From: Morella rubra
Taxonomy: Eukaryota > Streptophyta > Magnoliopsida > Fagales > Myricaceae
DNA length: 64,000 nucleotides
Direction of reading: 5' to 3'
Assembly (NCBI GenBank): GCA_003952965.2
Contig: CM025855.1
Coordinates: forward strand, 5,146,748-5,210,747
The first letter of the stretch is position 1, and the number at the start of each line of letters is the position of its first letter. Below the pieces are notes generated by a model that saw only the letters and a program-made list of their open reading frames with translations, was not told where the DNA came from and did not search any database. This document shows positions 1 through 10,117 of the stretch, in pieces. A program made the translations under genes and the position numbers.

Positions 1-533
1 ATACAAAATACAATGATAGAGAGGATTTTTCGGTATTTTTTGTACTTAAAAAAAAAAAAAAAAGTATTGTAAACTGTCAAAGTGGTCTATCAGGTTAAGT
101 CCTTTTAAAGATGGATTTTTAGTTGTTAATTAAGTGCATGCAACAATAAAAACATTAAATAGATTAAGCTAGCAATTATTTTTGGTTTGTCAAGTATATT
201 TGTGTATGTAATGGTAAAAAATTAAATAGATTAGGTATGAGATTAAATGACAAACAATTATGGCTTTTAGATCGTTTTAATTAAGGAGATTTTATCGGAC
301 TTCTTGTTTTTGAATTAATTGGTAACAGGCAATTTATAGGGTTGATTTTATAGACACTTCGTTTGAATCAATTGATAATTAATATTTTTTAAATAAGAAG
401 ACTTTATGGGGTTGATCACTAATGGCTTTAATTATGGAGATTTTGTAAATGGCAACAAAAAGTGAAAAGGCAATAATTCCTTCAATCAAATAGATTTAAT
501 AGGCCTCTTTTTAGCATAAAAATTAACTAAAAC
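1..533. other. Intergenic, no gene recognised
   Basis: AT-rich sequence with short poly-A tracts and no convincing coding region. It lies outside the inverted duplication, because the match to the other arm begins only at about 534. Confidence 0.5.
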
Positions 534-693
534 ACGATACAAATCAATAACTTTAACGGTAAGTTTTGAGGCATTAATATTAAATATACCTATAATAGTA
601 CCTGGAGCCACCCCCAGTTGATGTTTATCTGTCCCTAGAAACGACTTATTTTGTATGTTTATTTTTTGGTATGAGCTTAAGAATTCCAGGTTC

Positions 694-3273
694 AACATTG
701 GTCCCTATAAATCCTCCACTTGTCCTCCATTCACAACAGCTGTTAGTTTCTTGATGAAGAGGACCATTAGAGTTTTTACAAAAAAGGAGTTTTCAGGTAG
801 TTTCCTAGCTATAGATCATGTTCTTCCTGCTAGGATTATTTTTTCCAACGTCTTTCCAAACATTCATCTGTCTACTTTTACGTTTGAAAGGATCTGCTTT
901 TTATATGCCTTTATGAATGGTGATTCCATTGATTTAGCAACCAATGTTTGTCAACGTATGATTAATCTGTTTCGATGCAACACTGCTTCAACTAAGCTCC
1001 GTTATGGATGCTTGATCATGCACTTCTCACTAGTGTTGGCATCACATTCCCTTCTGAGTCTAGAATGAGTCCTCTTAAATCAATTGGAAAAGATAATATC
1101 AAAAAATCTAAGTCTCATAAGCGTCCTAAACCTCAACTTCCTACTTTGACATTCTTGACCTTACTAAAACTTTGAAACTTCTAGACCGTTCTTCTACGGT
1201 GCAGTCTGCCATTACCATTATACGGTCAAACTTGGCGATTGTTAGACTTGAACTTTCGCAAGTCCGAGCTAAAATTAAACTTCTTCAGCCCCCTACTGTT
1301 AAAGATGATGTTGTTGCTAGTTTTGACATGAGAACTGATGGTGATGCCTCTGACGAAGGTACAATTGGCATGGATGATGAAGAGGTTGATGCTGATGAAG
1401 CGGATGGTTCATCTGAATCTGCTTAGATGCTGATTTAGCCTCCTCCATGTCAAAAAGGGGGAGTAATTGGAGGATGGGAGCTATTGTCTTATGTTGAACT
1501 TTTTTGTTTAGTCTGGTTAACTGACTCTTCATTTTGTTTTATGTTTATGGCGGATGAGATATTGTTATTGGAGACTTGTTGGTTGTGAATCTGCTAGTTG
1601 GATATTTGACGGATAGGTTGCTAGTTGTGAACACTGCTTTATATATTTTCTGATGATAATATAGTTGCTGAACATATTGATTTCAGTTGCTGTTTTAAGT
1701 TGTGTTCTCGTGAACTGATTTATGATTTTACAAGTTTTATAAGCGTAATCTTTGATATATTGGTTATTTGATTGAGATATTGGAAGAGTTATAGTGCTAA
1801 GTGTTAGGGAGAGTTATCTCCTATTTTAATTGGATATAACTGTTTGTCTCAAGGGGAGACATATATATTGAGATTATACCTGCTGATTATAATTCTATAT
1901 CTTTATCTAACATTGTTTCTAATTGGTTATTTAGATCTGTGTGTGTTGAGAGTATTGCAGGTACCTATATCTTAGTTTGTAGTCCTATATGCTTTATATT
2001 TTGTATAGGGTTTGAGTCCCTTTGTAAAATGTTTTCTGTGGTGGTGATCAATAGGATTCATTTTCTTTTTGTTTATAGGTTAGTTTAGGTTTTGTCACAT
2101 AGGATGCCAAAGGAGGAGATTGTAACGTCATTTTGGCAATTACACGTTAGTAACCTATAGGGGCATTTTTGTCCTTTTCATGGGTTTTGGAATAAATTAG
2201 AAAGAAGCTGAATTCTGTTTGCTCTATACGTGTGAAAGGAGTTATAACATATTGGATTTTTCGAATGAGGGCTAGACACACCATTCCGATGTGAAAGATT
2301 GGATTTTTCCAAGAAAGAGATCTCCCAGAGCCTATTCGGCTTCTACATCTCCTTCTTGCTATTTAGTTGTTGATTTTTGTGAAGACCTCCATTGTTGAAG
2401 ATGAAGAGCTTTACGAGATCGTCGATTTGATCACCGATTCCCCAAAATCTACCTGAGAGATTGAAGATTCAGAGGTTCTGAACTAGTGTGGCTAAAGTTT
2501 CGGCTATGGCCTTTGAAGCACAAGATTTGTGCGCTGAGATCTAGAGTTGTTCGAGATCGAAATTTTCATGTGGACTTAGAGGTTTTACACCCATTCAGAT
2601 TCTGTTTGTGGTAAATCGAGTTAGATTTATAGTATTTTTGATAGGCTAGGTTAGTCGCTTCAATAGATCACTTTGTAATCAATTGAAAACTAGTGGATTC
2701 GAACAGCCTACAAGCCTGGAGAGTTTTTCTCCTTAAGGACATTCCTTAGGGAGTTTTCTCTTCATAACCATTCTCGGTGTTTCGTTTTTGTTATTGTTCT
2801 TGATCAGTTTGTATTATTTTCTTACTAACCAAGATTATTTTTTATGTTGTGAATTTGAATTCTTAAGATTTGACGACATCTATACAAAGAACGTTCAAGG
2901 ATCTGTGGTTGGTAAGTTACTGATTAAGATCGAGGTTTTTGGTGAGTTGTTTAATTGATTGCGTATCAATTGGTTTTGTGAATCTGTAAAATTCATTTTC
3001 TGCAAGATTAAGTTTCTTTGAAGTTACTTGCAGTGAGTTCGGAATTGTTCTGTTTTACAGATTACTTTTACTGTTATGTACTGATTTGTACTTGTATGGT
3101 TTTTTGGTCTTTATTGAATCTTTGCATATTGAAAAACAGTGTAGTTGATTTGATTTTTTAAAGGATAGGTTTTTGTTTTTTTTAAAAAAATGGGTTACTT
3201 GATAATTTTTGAATATACCTATTCACCCCCTCTAGGTATATTGTACGTAGTTGAATGTAAATTAGGTTGCTCA
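694..3273 (+). mobile_element. 5'-truncated LTR retrotransposon with 3' LTR
   Basis: The segment interrupts arm C relative to arm B. Its right end looks like a long LTR: a purine-rich tract at 2107-2119 precedes TGTAACG at 2121, and the sequence near 3223-3237 holds the CTATTCACCCCCTCTAG string often found just before the end of Maximus/SIRE-type copia LTRs. A plausible LTR end in CA is at 3273. The internal part holds degenerate ORFs at 655-1068 and 1172-1426. The first has a stretch resembling the plant 'putative plant transposon protein' domain; the second ends in an acidic tail. No 5' LTR, reverse transcriptase or integrase is present, so the copy is truncated. The left junction at about 693 coincides with a loss of host sequence. 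Superfamily assignment is tentative. Confidence 0.6.
2121..3273 (+). repeat. Putative long LTR (Maximus/SIRE-like)
   Basis: The segment has TG at its start directly after a polypurine tract and CA at its proposed end. The characteristic CTATTCACCCCCTCTAG string lies about 40 bp before the end. No second copy of this LTR lies in the window, so the boundaries rest on motifs only. Confidence 0.45.
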
Positions 3274-3458
3274 AAATGCACCCTGCTTCATTCCTTGAGC
3301 AATTTTCACAAAAGTTCCCTACGTACCCTCATTGAATACGAACCTCAACTGGAGGCTAACATGACGGAGAGTCTGTTCTGTTGAACTTCATTCACTGTAA
3401 ACTATGGTATCTATCTCACTTATTTACCTTTTCCCTTGCGACTTTTCTCTGCTTCCAG

Positions 3459-3656
3459 ACAATGTTGGTCTCGTGACAGCTCATGGAAAATATTTCCCCG
3501 TGTCATGCCTTAGCATTGTTGATCCAGGTACCTCAAAAGTCGTATGCGCATTGAAATTACTCTTGTTTGTGACTGATTTGTTCTGACTCCTTTTCCATTT
3601 GGTCGCGCCTCTCAGGTGATTCAGATAATTATCAAGTCACTCCCCGTTGATCATTG
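3459..3656 (+). pseudogene. eL30 fragment, exons 4-5 (arm C)
   Basis: The stretch 3459-3527 is a 69-base copy of exon 4 of the eL30 gene with both splice signals kept. About 3616-3656 is exon 5 after a normal CTCAG acceptor. Exon 5 carries a one-base insertion in the codons for the Asp-Ile-Ile-Lys motif, which shifts the frame. Exon 4 has several replacements of residues that the intact copy shares with the family. Exons 1-3 are absent: arm homology resumes within intron 3 at about 3277, next to the retrotransposon fragment. This is a non-functional duplicate of the gene at 19981-22524. Confidence 0.85.
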
Positions 3657-4459
3657 AGAGATGCTGGTTATAATGCCGCGCGCTCGCCTAAAACTAGTGT
3701 GATTTTTAGGTCACATAGCATTCTAGAATTATTATTTTTCTTATTGTTGGTGGATATGGTCGAACCCTGAACTGGACGGGACATGTCGGTTTATGGCAGC
3801 CCGATTGTGCTTAAGATTGGGCCATGGAATATACCAGACCCTAAGAGATCTAACGAAGGGTTGCTCTGTGCTTAATGGCTTTATGTATCGGGCCCGTACA
3901 ATCTAACATGTGTAGATTTCATTGGGCCGTAAATTTCTCAATAAAAATGTACACTATCAACGAAAGCGAAATCAAAAAGGAAATTTCCCAAAAAGAAATC
4001 TCTGAAGGAAGAAAGAAAAAATAAAATGAGATGATTAATGATTTGTTTTTGGGTCCATGAGTGTTTGATTTCAGTTCTATAAAGTATTATGTTCATGAAG
4101 TACTTTGTTTTAATATTGCAAATATTTTTCCCTCTCAAGTCGCTCCCATAAACTCGCGATGCGGAAAGTGGAAAAGAGAAATTTTGCTCGACTTCTTAGC
4201 CGAACTTCTCGTACGAATAGTACTTCGATCTGGTATACTAATATGCCCTAATAGTAGTAACAAAGGCACGTCATTGTCGCCGTAACTGGACATTAATGAA
4301 AGGAGGTCCACGTTTGTCTAAATCCTTGAGGTGTCAAGTCCTGGGACTCGAATTTTTATTTCCGACATGACACTAAAATGTTAAGAATTGACACTTTTTA
4401 TTTGGTTGTATTCTAATGTGTCACGAAGTTTTAATGTTTTTTTGTTCTGATCATGTAGT

Positions 4460-6469
4460 CACTACAACAAATTCAGGCTATAGCAGCAAGACAACACGTC
4501 GCTGCAACCCCCCAAAAACGTCGTTACAGAAAAAATTCGACAAAAATAAAAACGTCGCACCTCTGTCGCTTTTACCGCGTCACTATAGACATCCGACGGC
4601 ATTTTTTTTCTCTCTGTTGCTACTACAAAACAAATTGCGACTTAAGATGGCGTTGCAAGAGGGCTTCCTCAAGGGTCGCTGTTGTGGTTACCCCCGTTGC
4701 CATGACCGTCGCAAAAATGCTCATTCAGCAACAAAAATCAGGGGTCGCAAAAATGCTTGTTTAGCAACGAAAAACAGGGGTTGCAAAAATGCTTGTTCAG
4801 CAACGAAAATCTGGTCTCGCGAGTGCTTATTTTCGGCCATATAATTTTGTGGAAGGTGTTGTTTTGCGACTGTCATTGAAACTTCGAAATTTCTACGACT
4901 TCCCATTTGTCACTTTAATTCAATAGATTAATTCAAACAAAAAGGGGGAAATGAGAAGGAAGAAATGAGAAATTGTAATTTAGCTGCAGGGAAGATACAT
5001 TCAGATTGATTACAACACACAAGCCTAACAATCTGATTGGTATAAAACAACAAATCAACGATGGCAAATCAATATTCACATTTTTCACAAATCAAAACAA
5101 TACTATCTCTCAACAATACCTAGCAATCAAAAACTCAGTACAAGTTCAAAGTGAAATAAAAAAGAGATCTTGACCGAGAAAAGCGTAGGATCCAAAACAC
5201 CGTGAGAATACTGCCCCCTTCTCCATCGCGGTGGTGATCATGTCTTCGTTCATAACTTGCTTCCATAGATTCAAAATATCGTGAGAATGTTACCCCTTGT
5301 CAGTCGCGGAGGTGTCGTGGAAGTGGAAAACGAAATTTTAATCTTCATTTTGAGAGAGAGAGAGGGCAAAGGGAGCCGAAAGATTTGGGATTTAGGTTCG
5401 CCAAGGGAGACGAAAGAGTTAGGTTTGTCGTGGGAGACGAATGACAGAAATTAAAAGAAAAGAGGGGAGGCGGCAGTGAGAAGAAGATAAGTTAGGGTTA
5501 GGGTTTGGGTTTAAATGAATGGTTGAAGCGTGTGTTAGGGCAACAGTTATTGAAAAACAATCATGTCCTTGTCTGTTCTAAAAAATAACCATCTAATTAG
5601 GGGTATATAGGTAATAACGTATGAGTAAGAAACATCAATTACTAATTTACTCCATAAACGAACGGAAATACCTTTCTATCTTATCTTTTAATTTATAGTT
5701 ATTATGATATTTAAAAAATAATTTTAAAAAATCAGAAAAATATATAATTCAAAAAATAAGTAGAAAATAGTTTCATAAATAGAAAAAATTATAAAAATGG
5801 ATAAAATATGAAACCATTTTCTACGTATTTTTTGAATTATATGTTTTAATTTTTTTAATATCATAATAATTATAAAAAATAAATAATATTATTATTTAAT
5901 TTAATAATATATAAATCATTCAAGGCCGCACTACAAGTGCGGCCTTGAATGATTTATATTTCTAAGTCGCGCACGGCCCGCGCGACTTAGAAATATAGCA
6001 CGCGGGGGCGCAAAAATCCAGCGCCCCCATGCGCGCAGGTCCCTCGCGCAAAGTCGCGCGTGCGGGTCTGGAATCCAGCCCCTGTCGCTCGCGTCCCGCG
6101 CTTGTGGCGTTGGAAATTTCAGCCCCTGTCGAGACCTATTTTTAGCGACACAATTGTTTTGTCACAACAACACTTTTGGCGTGACGAATGTACAATTTCT
6201 TCGGTAAAAACTATTTGTTTTACCTTTTAAGCGACGAATAATATATTTGTCGCAAAAGAAGTATTTTTAGCCACAAAATTGAATAGTCACTGATAAAGTC
6301 GTCGTTAAAACTATCCTTTACCGACAAAATTGAGTAGTCGCAGATAAAGTTATCGTTAATTAAGTTCATAGCGACGAAACAATATTTATGTTGTAAAAGC
6401 ATAGTTATAACTACGAAATTAATTTTGTTGCTGATAAATTCGTAGCTAAAGGGCAAATCTCTTGTAGTG
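4460..6469. mobile_element. Non-autonomous CACTA transposon (2010 bp)
   Basis: The element begins CACTACAACAAATTC and ends TCTTGTAGTG, giving inverted CACTA termini. It is flanked by a direct 3 bp duplication AGT at 4457-4459 and 6470-6472. Arm B holds the uninterrupted empty site at 16061-16063, which confirms the boundaries. Subterminal regions carry GTCGC/GCGAC-rich repeats, including three tandem units of about 36 bp at 4705-4815, as expected for En/Spm-type transposase binding. No transposase is encoded. The right half contains consecutive hairpins (5690-5990) and a short GC-rich block (5930-6120). Confidence 0.92.
5690..5992. repeat. Three consecutive hairpins inside CACTA element
   Basis: The first is a long AT-rich imperfect inverted repeat spanning about 5698-5876. 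The second is a near-perfect palindrome centred near 5936, with arms of more than 20 bases reading through AAGGCCGCACT and its complement. The third is centred near 5970, with arms containing TTCTAAGTCGCGC. Extrusion or RNA folding would give three adjacent stem-loops. Confidence 0.8.
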
Positions 6470-7223
6470 AGTCTTTAATATTTTATTTCTATTGAATATT
6501 GTTTCCCTATTGGTCACCGTGGTAGATTGGGTGGGTAACATTGAAATTGTTTTGTATCTTATTCCCTCTTATCTAACACATATTAAATATTATGTTATGT
6601 TATAGAGCTTACACTACCCAATGTTATTGTAGGATATAAATATTGTATTTGTCTTTCTTTAAATTGAATGAATAATAAATCCATTTAACACAATATGCTA
6701 ATAACAGAATTTATCTCCTAAAAGAATATCGAATTCTGTCTTTTTGTTGTTTGTTTATCCAAACAATTATGCAGATATATATTGCCTCTATCCTTCTTCT
6801 TCTCAGTGACATTCTAGACATTAAAAAACCCTATCGGGCCTGGTTTCAAACTAGTCAGATGAGAAGTACTTGTGCTGTCTAATGGGAAACTTAAGATAAT
6901 ACCATTGTCCAGGGATAAGGATGCTCTAAATTTTCAAGAATAATCCATCCCTAAATTTTGATAAAACATAAATATTGTTTTTTTATTAGAAAATTCTAAT
7001 TAATTATTATCGGCTTAGTATTTTTCAAGTCAGCTAGCTAGCAAGCTGTGATAAGCTATTGAAAATTGAAATACTCTGGGTTTTAAAGAGGATATGCGGA
7101 AATGGATAACATAGATCATCCTTTTTGAGTCCCATAACACTTCAATAACCTGCTGGCTTTTTGCCGTTTCCGACTGGGTTGTTCACCCAAATCCCTTAAA
7201 CATCGCCAGATCGAAACAAGTGC

Positions 7224-7233
7224 TATATAAATA
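7224..7233 (+). promoter_or_regulatory. TATA box of arm C FAF-like gene
   Basis: TATATAAATA lies about 25-30 bp before a purine (GA)-rich leader starting near 7250. The same arrangement is kept in the opposite arm at 15291-15300, which supports it as the FAF core promoter. The transcription start is inferred. Confidence 0.6.
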
Positions 7234-7598
7234 TCACGCCCCACCCAGAGAGAGAGAAAGAGCGAGAGCGAAAGTCTGAATACGACGACATTTTTACACT
7301 TCTATCTTTCAAACGTAAAGAGAATAGAATCTCGGTGGGTCTGTCTCTTTCTCCCTAGATTCCGAGTTGTCGTCTTCGTATCCCTCTTCTCTACCACCCT
7401 CTCTTATAGTTATTCCGACGGCAAGAGAGCAGACGTCCCCAGAACGTCGCCTCCGCGCTGGTTACTGGTTAGTTATCAATCTCCCTGTCTCTTTTGTTCT
7501 TTTTTCATTTCATTGATTCATTGTCCTGTCCCCCCACATTCTTTTATCTCCATGCTTCTTTCTAGAACTCAATGTGTTTGATTATTTGCTCTGAATGA

Positions 7599-7792
7599 GT
7601 ATATATGCGTTGTTAATGTCATCTTTGCGTCTCCGATTGTGGGATCCGTAGTCTTTTTTCTTTTCTTGAACATTATCTCGCATTCTTGACACAGTGTGTA
7701 TATATGTTGTTAATGTCATCTTTTCGTCTCAGATCGTGGGATCCGTAGTCTTTTCTCTTTTCTTGAACATTATCTCGCATTCTTGACACAGT
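7599..7792 (+). repeat. Tandem duplication in FAF leader (about 97 bp x 2)
   Basis: Two head-to-tail copies, 7599-7697 and 7698-7792, share the strings GTTGTTAATGTCATCTTT and ATTATCTCGCATTCTTGACA. The same pair is present in arm B (about 14706-14895, opposite orientation), so it predates the arm duplication. It lies in the probable 5' leader or leader intron of the FAF-like genes. Confidence 0.8.
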
Positions 7793-9064
7793 CTAACAAT
7801 TCAAATTGCTCGTATAACTAATCATTTTTGCCTGTTTTGAGTTTCTTGGGTACTGTTCATTATTCGAGTCGGCATAAACGGCTGGTTTGCATTGAAGTGA
7901 AAAACCATCTAATTCGTTTTCTTTTGCCATGCGAATTTCTGACACTTAAAGAGTAACGTCCCTTCTTCTCTGTCGGTTAATGATATTCACTTTATTATCT
8001 CACAATATTAGAGTAACTTCAGTTTTGAATGTGAACCGTTTTCCTTTTTTCTTTTCCCCTCTCCTTTTCCCTTCTCTCCTTCGACATGCATGTGTAGAGT
8101 TTGAAAGGGACTTTTTAACTATTACGTCTTGTTTGACTCGTCAAGAAAACAAGAAAAGGTCAAAAAAAAAAAAACAAGAAAAGGAAAAGGAAAAGAAAAA
8201 TGGAGCCCCTTTGGTTTTGTATTTCTGGCTTTCAGGTTTGCAAGCCAGATCTAACCCATCTTCACCGCCAAGCGTTTTGGAGGCGTGTACGCTTCGTATT
8301 GTTTCGTGGCTATTTGTTAATATCTGTCGCTAATATCGCGGTTACCGCATTTAATTATTTTGGGACTAAAAACTCTGCTAGCTAGCTGTGATGAGCTGCC
8401 CGACATTTTTAACCCAATGTATAATAGTATTGTCCAGTAGATCATTGCATCTCGTTTAAGGAGGCTAGCTCAGCCTGCCAGAGGAGCTAGCAAATATAGT
8501 TTGGAACTTTTGAGGGTAAAAATGCATGAGATATTGCCAACACGTGGCACCATATATCAACCCACGTGTACGGGCCGTACGGACCATAAAACCAAAATCT
8601 GAATGTACCTCAATGCATGTATGTGTCACGTGTTGTCTCTAGCTATCCTATTTAAGAAAAGTTAATTACATTGTAATGTCCTTAGAATAGTCATTGATAT
8701 TCGAGTTTTAAGATTTCTTAAAAACTCTTTAGAATTCATGGTTGTATTTTTATTTTTTTATGTTTGGTTATATAAATATCTTGTTTTTTTTTTCTTTTGT
8801 TAATTTTGCAGGCCAGTCAGAGAATAAATTCAGATTCTTGATACCACATAAAAAAACCCAATCTGGACGTCACAGATATTAGCTGTCTCTGCTCTATCTT
8901 TCCCAACCTTCAATGCCACCCCTCCTTGAAACCACACACCGTCTCTCTGTCCCTTTCTTACCCTCATTTGAAAGCTGAAACACCGTATTTAACAGCCAGC
9001 CAGACTGCCAACATTGTTTCCCTGCATGCAGTTCTAGATTGACACAAAACCTTTCACCTATAAT

Positions 9065-9805
9065 ATGCAGTCCCCCAACGCATCCCATACCCAGCAGCTA
9101 GAAGCGGGTATCAAAGCCCCGATACTTCCTCCTGAAGAACACCGGAGGCCTTATAGCTGCCAAAGCTTCGACAATATGTTATCTTCCACTTCGGCGTACT
9201 CCGTGATTGGGGACTATATTGGCATGGAGAGCTGCCTTGATCTAGAAGATAACGGAGAGGTATATTCACTGAAGGGCGCGGGGGGAGATTCTGAGAATGA
9301 GTCTCGTAAAGCTCACAACAGGTGTCGGGTAAAGCGAGATCAAAGGCTGGCTAGCAAGAAGAAAGAGTTTCCACCACCGATACCGTTGCTGGCACAGACG
9401 GGGAATCTGCCTTCCCATATGCCGTGGGTGCTGAAGAGGGAGTACACCAGCGATGGACGGTTGATTCTCACGGAGGAGAAGGTTAGGCACCATGAATACT
9501 TTCAGGCACACAGGGCTAATGGGCGTCTCACGCTAAAGCTTGTGCCAATTGACGACGAGTTTTGGCTTCCATCCTCTGCTGACGAGCAAGACAATTACAC
9601 CACAAATGAAGAGCTACCGAGCGATTCTGAGGAAAAGGAGGAAGCCCAGGATAATGATACGATTAGTGTTGGCGGGGATGAACTTGCGAGTGGGGATGGC
9701 GATGAGGTTCAGAAGGAGATCGTGCATGAGAGTCGATTTTGCAATATGGAATCTGGGTCATGTATTTTCGCGGTGCCAGTGGGAGCAATCAGACCAGTTC
9801 ATTAG
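9065..9805 (+). CDS. FAF-like protein (FANTASTIC FOUR family), 246 aa
   Basis: Single-exon gene for a FANTASTIC FOUR family protein. In Arabidopsis, FAF proteins modulate shoot meristem size and interact genetically with the WUSCHEL-CLAVATA loop; some relatives are annotated as FAF-like, chloroplastic. Residues 101-165 form the conserved domain: EFPPPIPLLAQTGNL, then a Trp-containing block (PWVLKR), then GRLILTEE and the NGRLTLKLVP signature. Residues 45-62 hold a conserved IGMESCLDLED motif. Residues 180-222 are strongly acidic, as is common in the family. The ATG starts a frame with a conserved N-terminus in both arms. The stop codon lies inside the first repeat of a hairpin MITE, so the natural end may have been slightly altered, although the final AIRPVH residues resemble a normal family terminus. 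A candidate leader intron may end at the CAG near 8812. Upstream are a TATA box at 7224 and a GA-rich leader. Confidence 0.85.
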   Translation: MQSPNASHTQQLEAGIKAPILPPEEHRRPYSCQSFDNMLSSTSAYSVIGDYIGMESCLDLEDNGEVYSLKGAGGDSENESRKAHNRCRVKRDQRLASKKKEFPPPIPLLAQTGNLPSHMPWVLKREYTSDGRLILTEEKVRHHEYFQAHRANGRLTLKLVPIDDEFWLPSSADEQDNYTTNEELPSDSEEKEEAQDNDTISVGGDELASGDGDEVQKEIVHESRFCNMESGSCIFAVPVGAIRPVH

Positions 9806-9888
9806 GTAGCAGAAACCTAGAGGCTGTCGATTTTGCACGCATTAGTAGAGCTTAATATTTGTTTTGTGCTACCTAATGAACTGGTCCT
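9791..9888. mobile_element. Small hairpin MITE at the FAF 3' end
   Basis: The perfect inverted repeat GACCAGTTCATTAGGTAGCA bounds a loop of about 57 bp. The arm B copy (about 11964-12065) has longer inverted ends starting AATCAGACCAGTT, and the arm C copy has lost part of the right flank. The first arm overlaps the FAF stop codon. It is present in both arms and therefore older than the duplication. The superfamily is not clear because no clean target duplication is visible. Confidence 0.65.
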
Positions 9889-9918
9889 CATGCATTAATT
9901 GATTTCATTTGGCTTATA

Positions 9919-10110
9919 GTGTTGGCAAATGAAAGGGCTATGCTCATGGTCAAATTTCTCGCTCGTTCACTTCCCTTGAGACCTAGTCTTCTAGAAGGTT
10001 GTGCACCAGTGATGACTGATGAGCCCGCAAGCCTGCGGAATAGCCAAAGAACTTCCCAAATCCCACTATACATTGCTCGTCCAATTCAGTTAAATCAAGC
10101 GATGAAATAG
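9919..10110 (+). other. Conserved open stretch downstream of FAF, unknown
   Basis: A 63-codon open frame follows the MITE, and the matching sequence is present in arm B (about 11745-11925, minus strand). I do not recognise the predicted peptide, and small gaps differ between arms. It could be an exon remnant or simply non-coding sequence kept open by chance. Confidence 0.2.
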
Positions 10111-10117
10111 CCAATTT

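Larger units (their letters stand above)
534..10117 (+). repeat. Inverted duplication, left arm (arm C)
   Basis: This arm matches, in reverse complement, the segment 11741-17377. Matching landmarks in order are a hAT-like fragment and eL30 intron 3 (534-693 and 3277-3458), eL30 exons 4-5 (3459-3656), the eL30 3' flank (3770-4440), the FAF promoter and leader (6480-7985), the FAF coding region (9065-9548 and 9690-9805), a 3' hairpin MITE, and a downstream stretch to 10117. Sequence found only in this arm: a retrotransposon fragment (694-3273), about 230 bp near 4130-4395, a CACTA element (4460-6469) and about 1 kb at 7985-9025. About 320 bp of intron 3 present in the other arm is missing here where the retrotransposon sits. 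Similarity was judged by eye and is high but clearly not perfect. Confidence 0.88.

Noticed and set aside
655..1426. Frames of 137 and 84 codons read as host genes
   Set aside because: They lie in a segment missing from the sister arm, end in a polypurine/LTR context and look degenerate, so they were assigned to a retrotransposon remnant.
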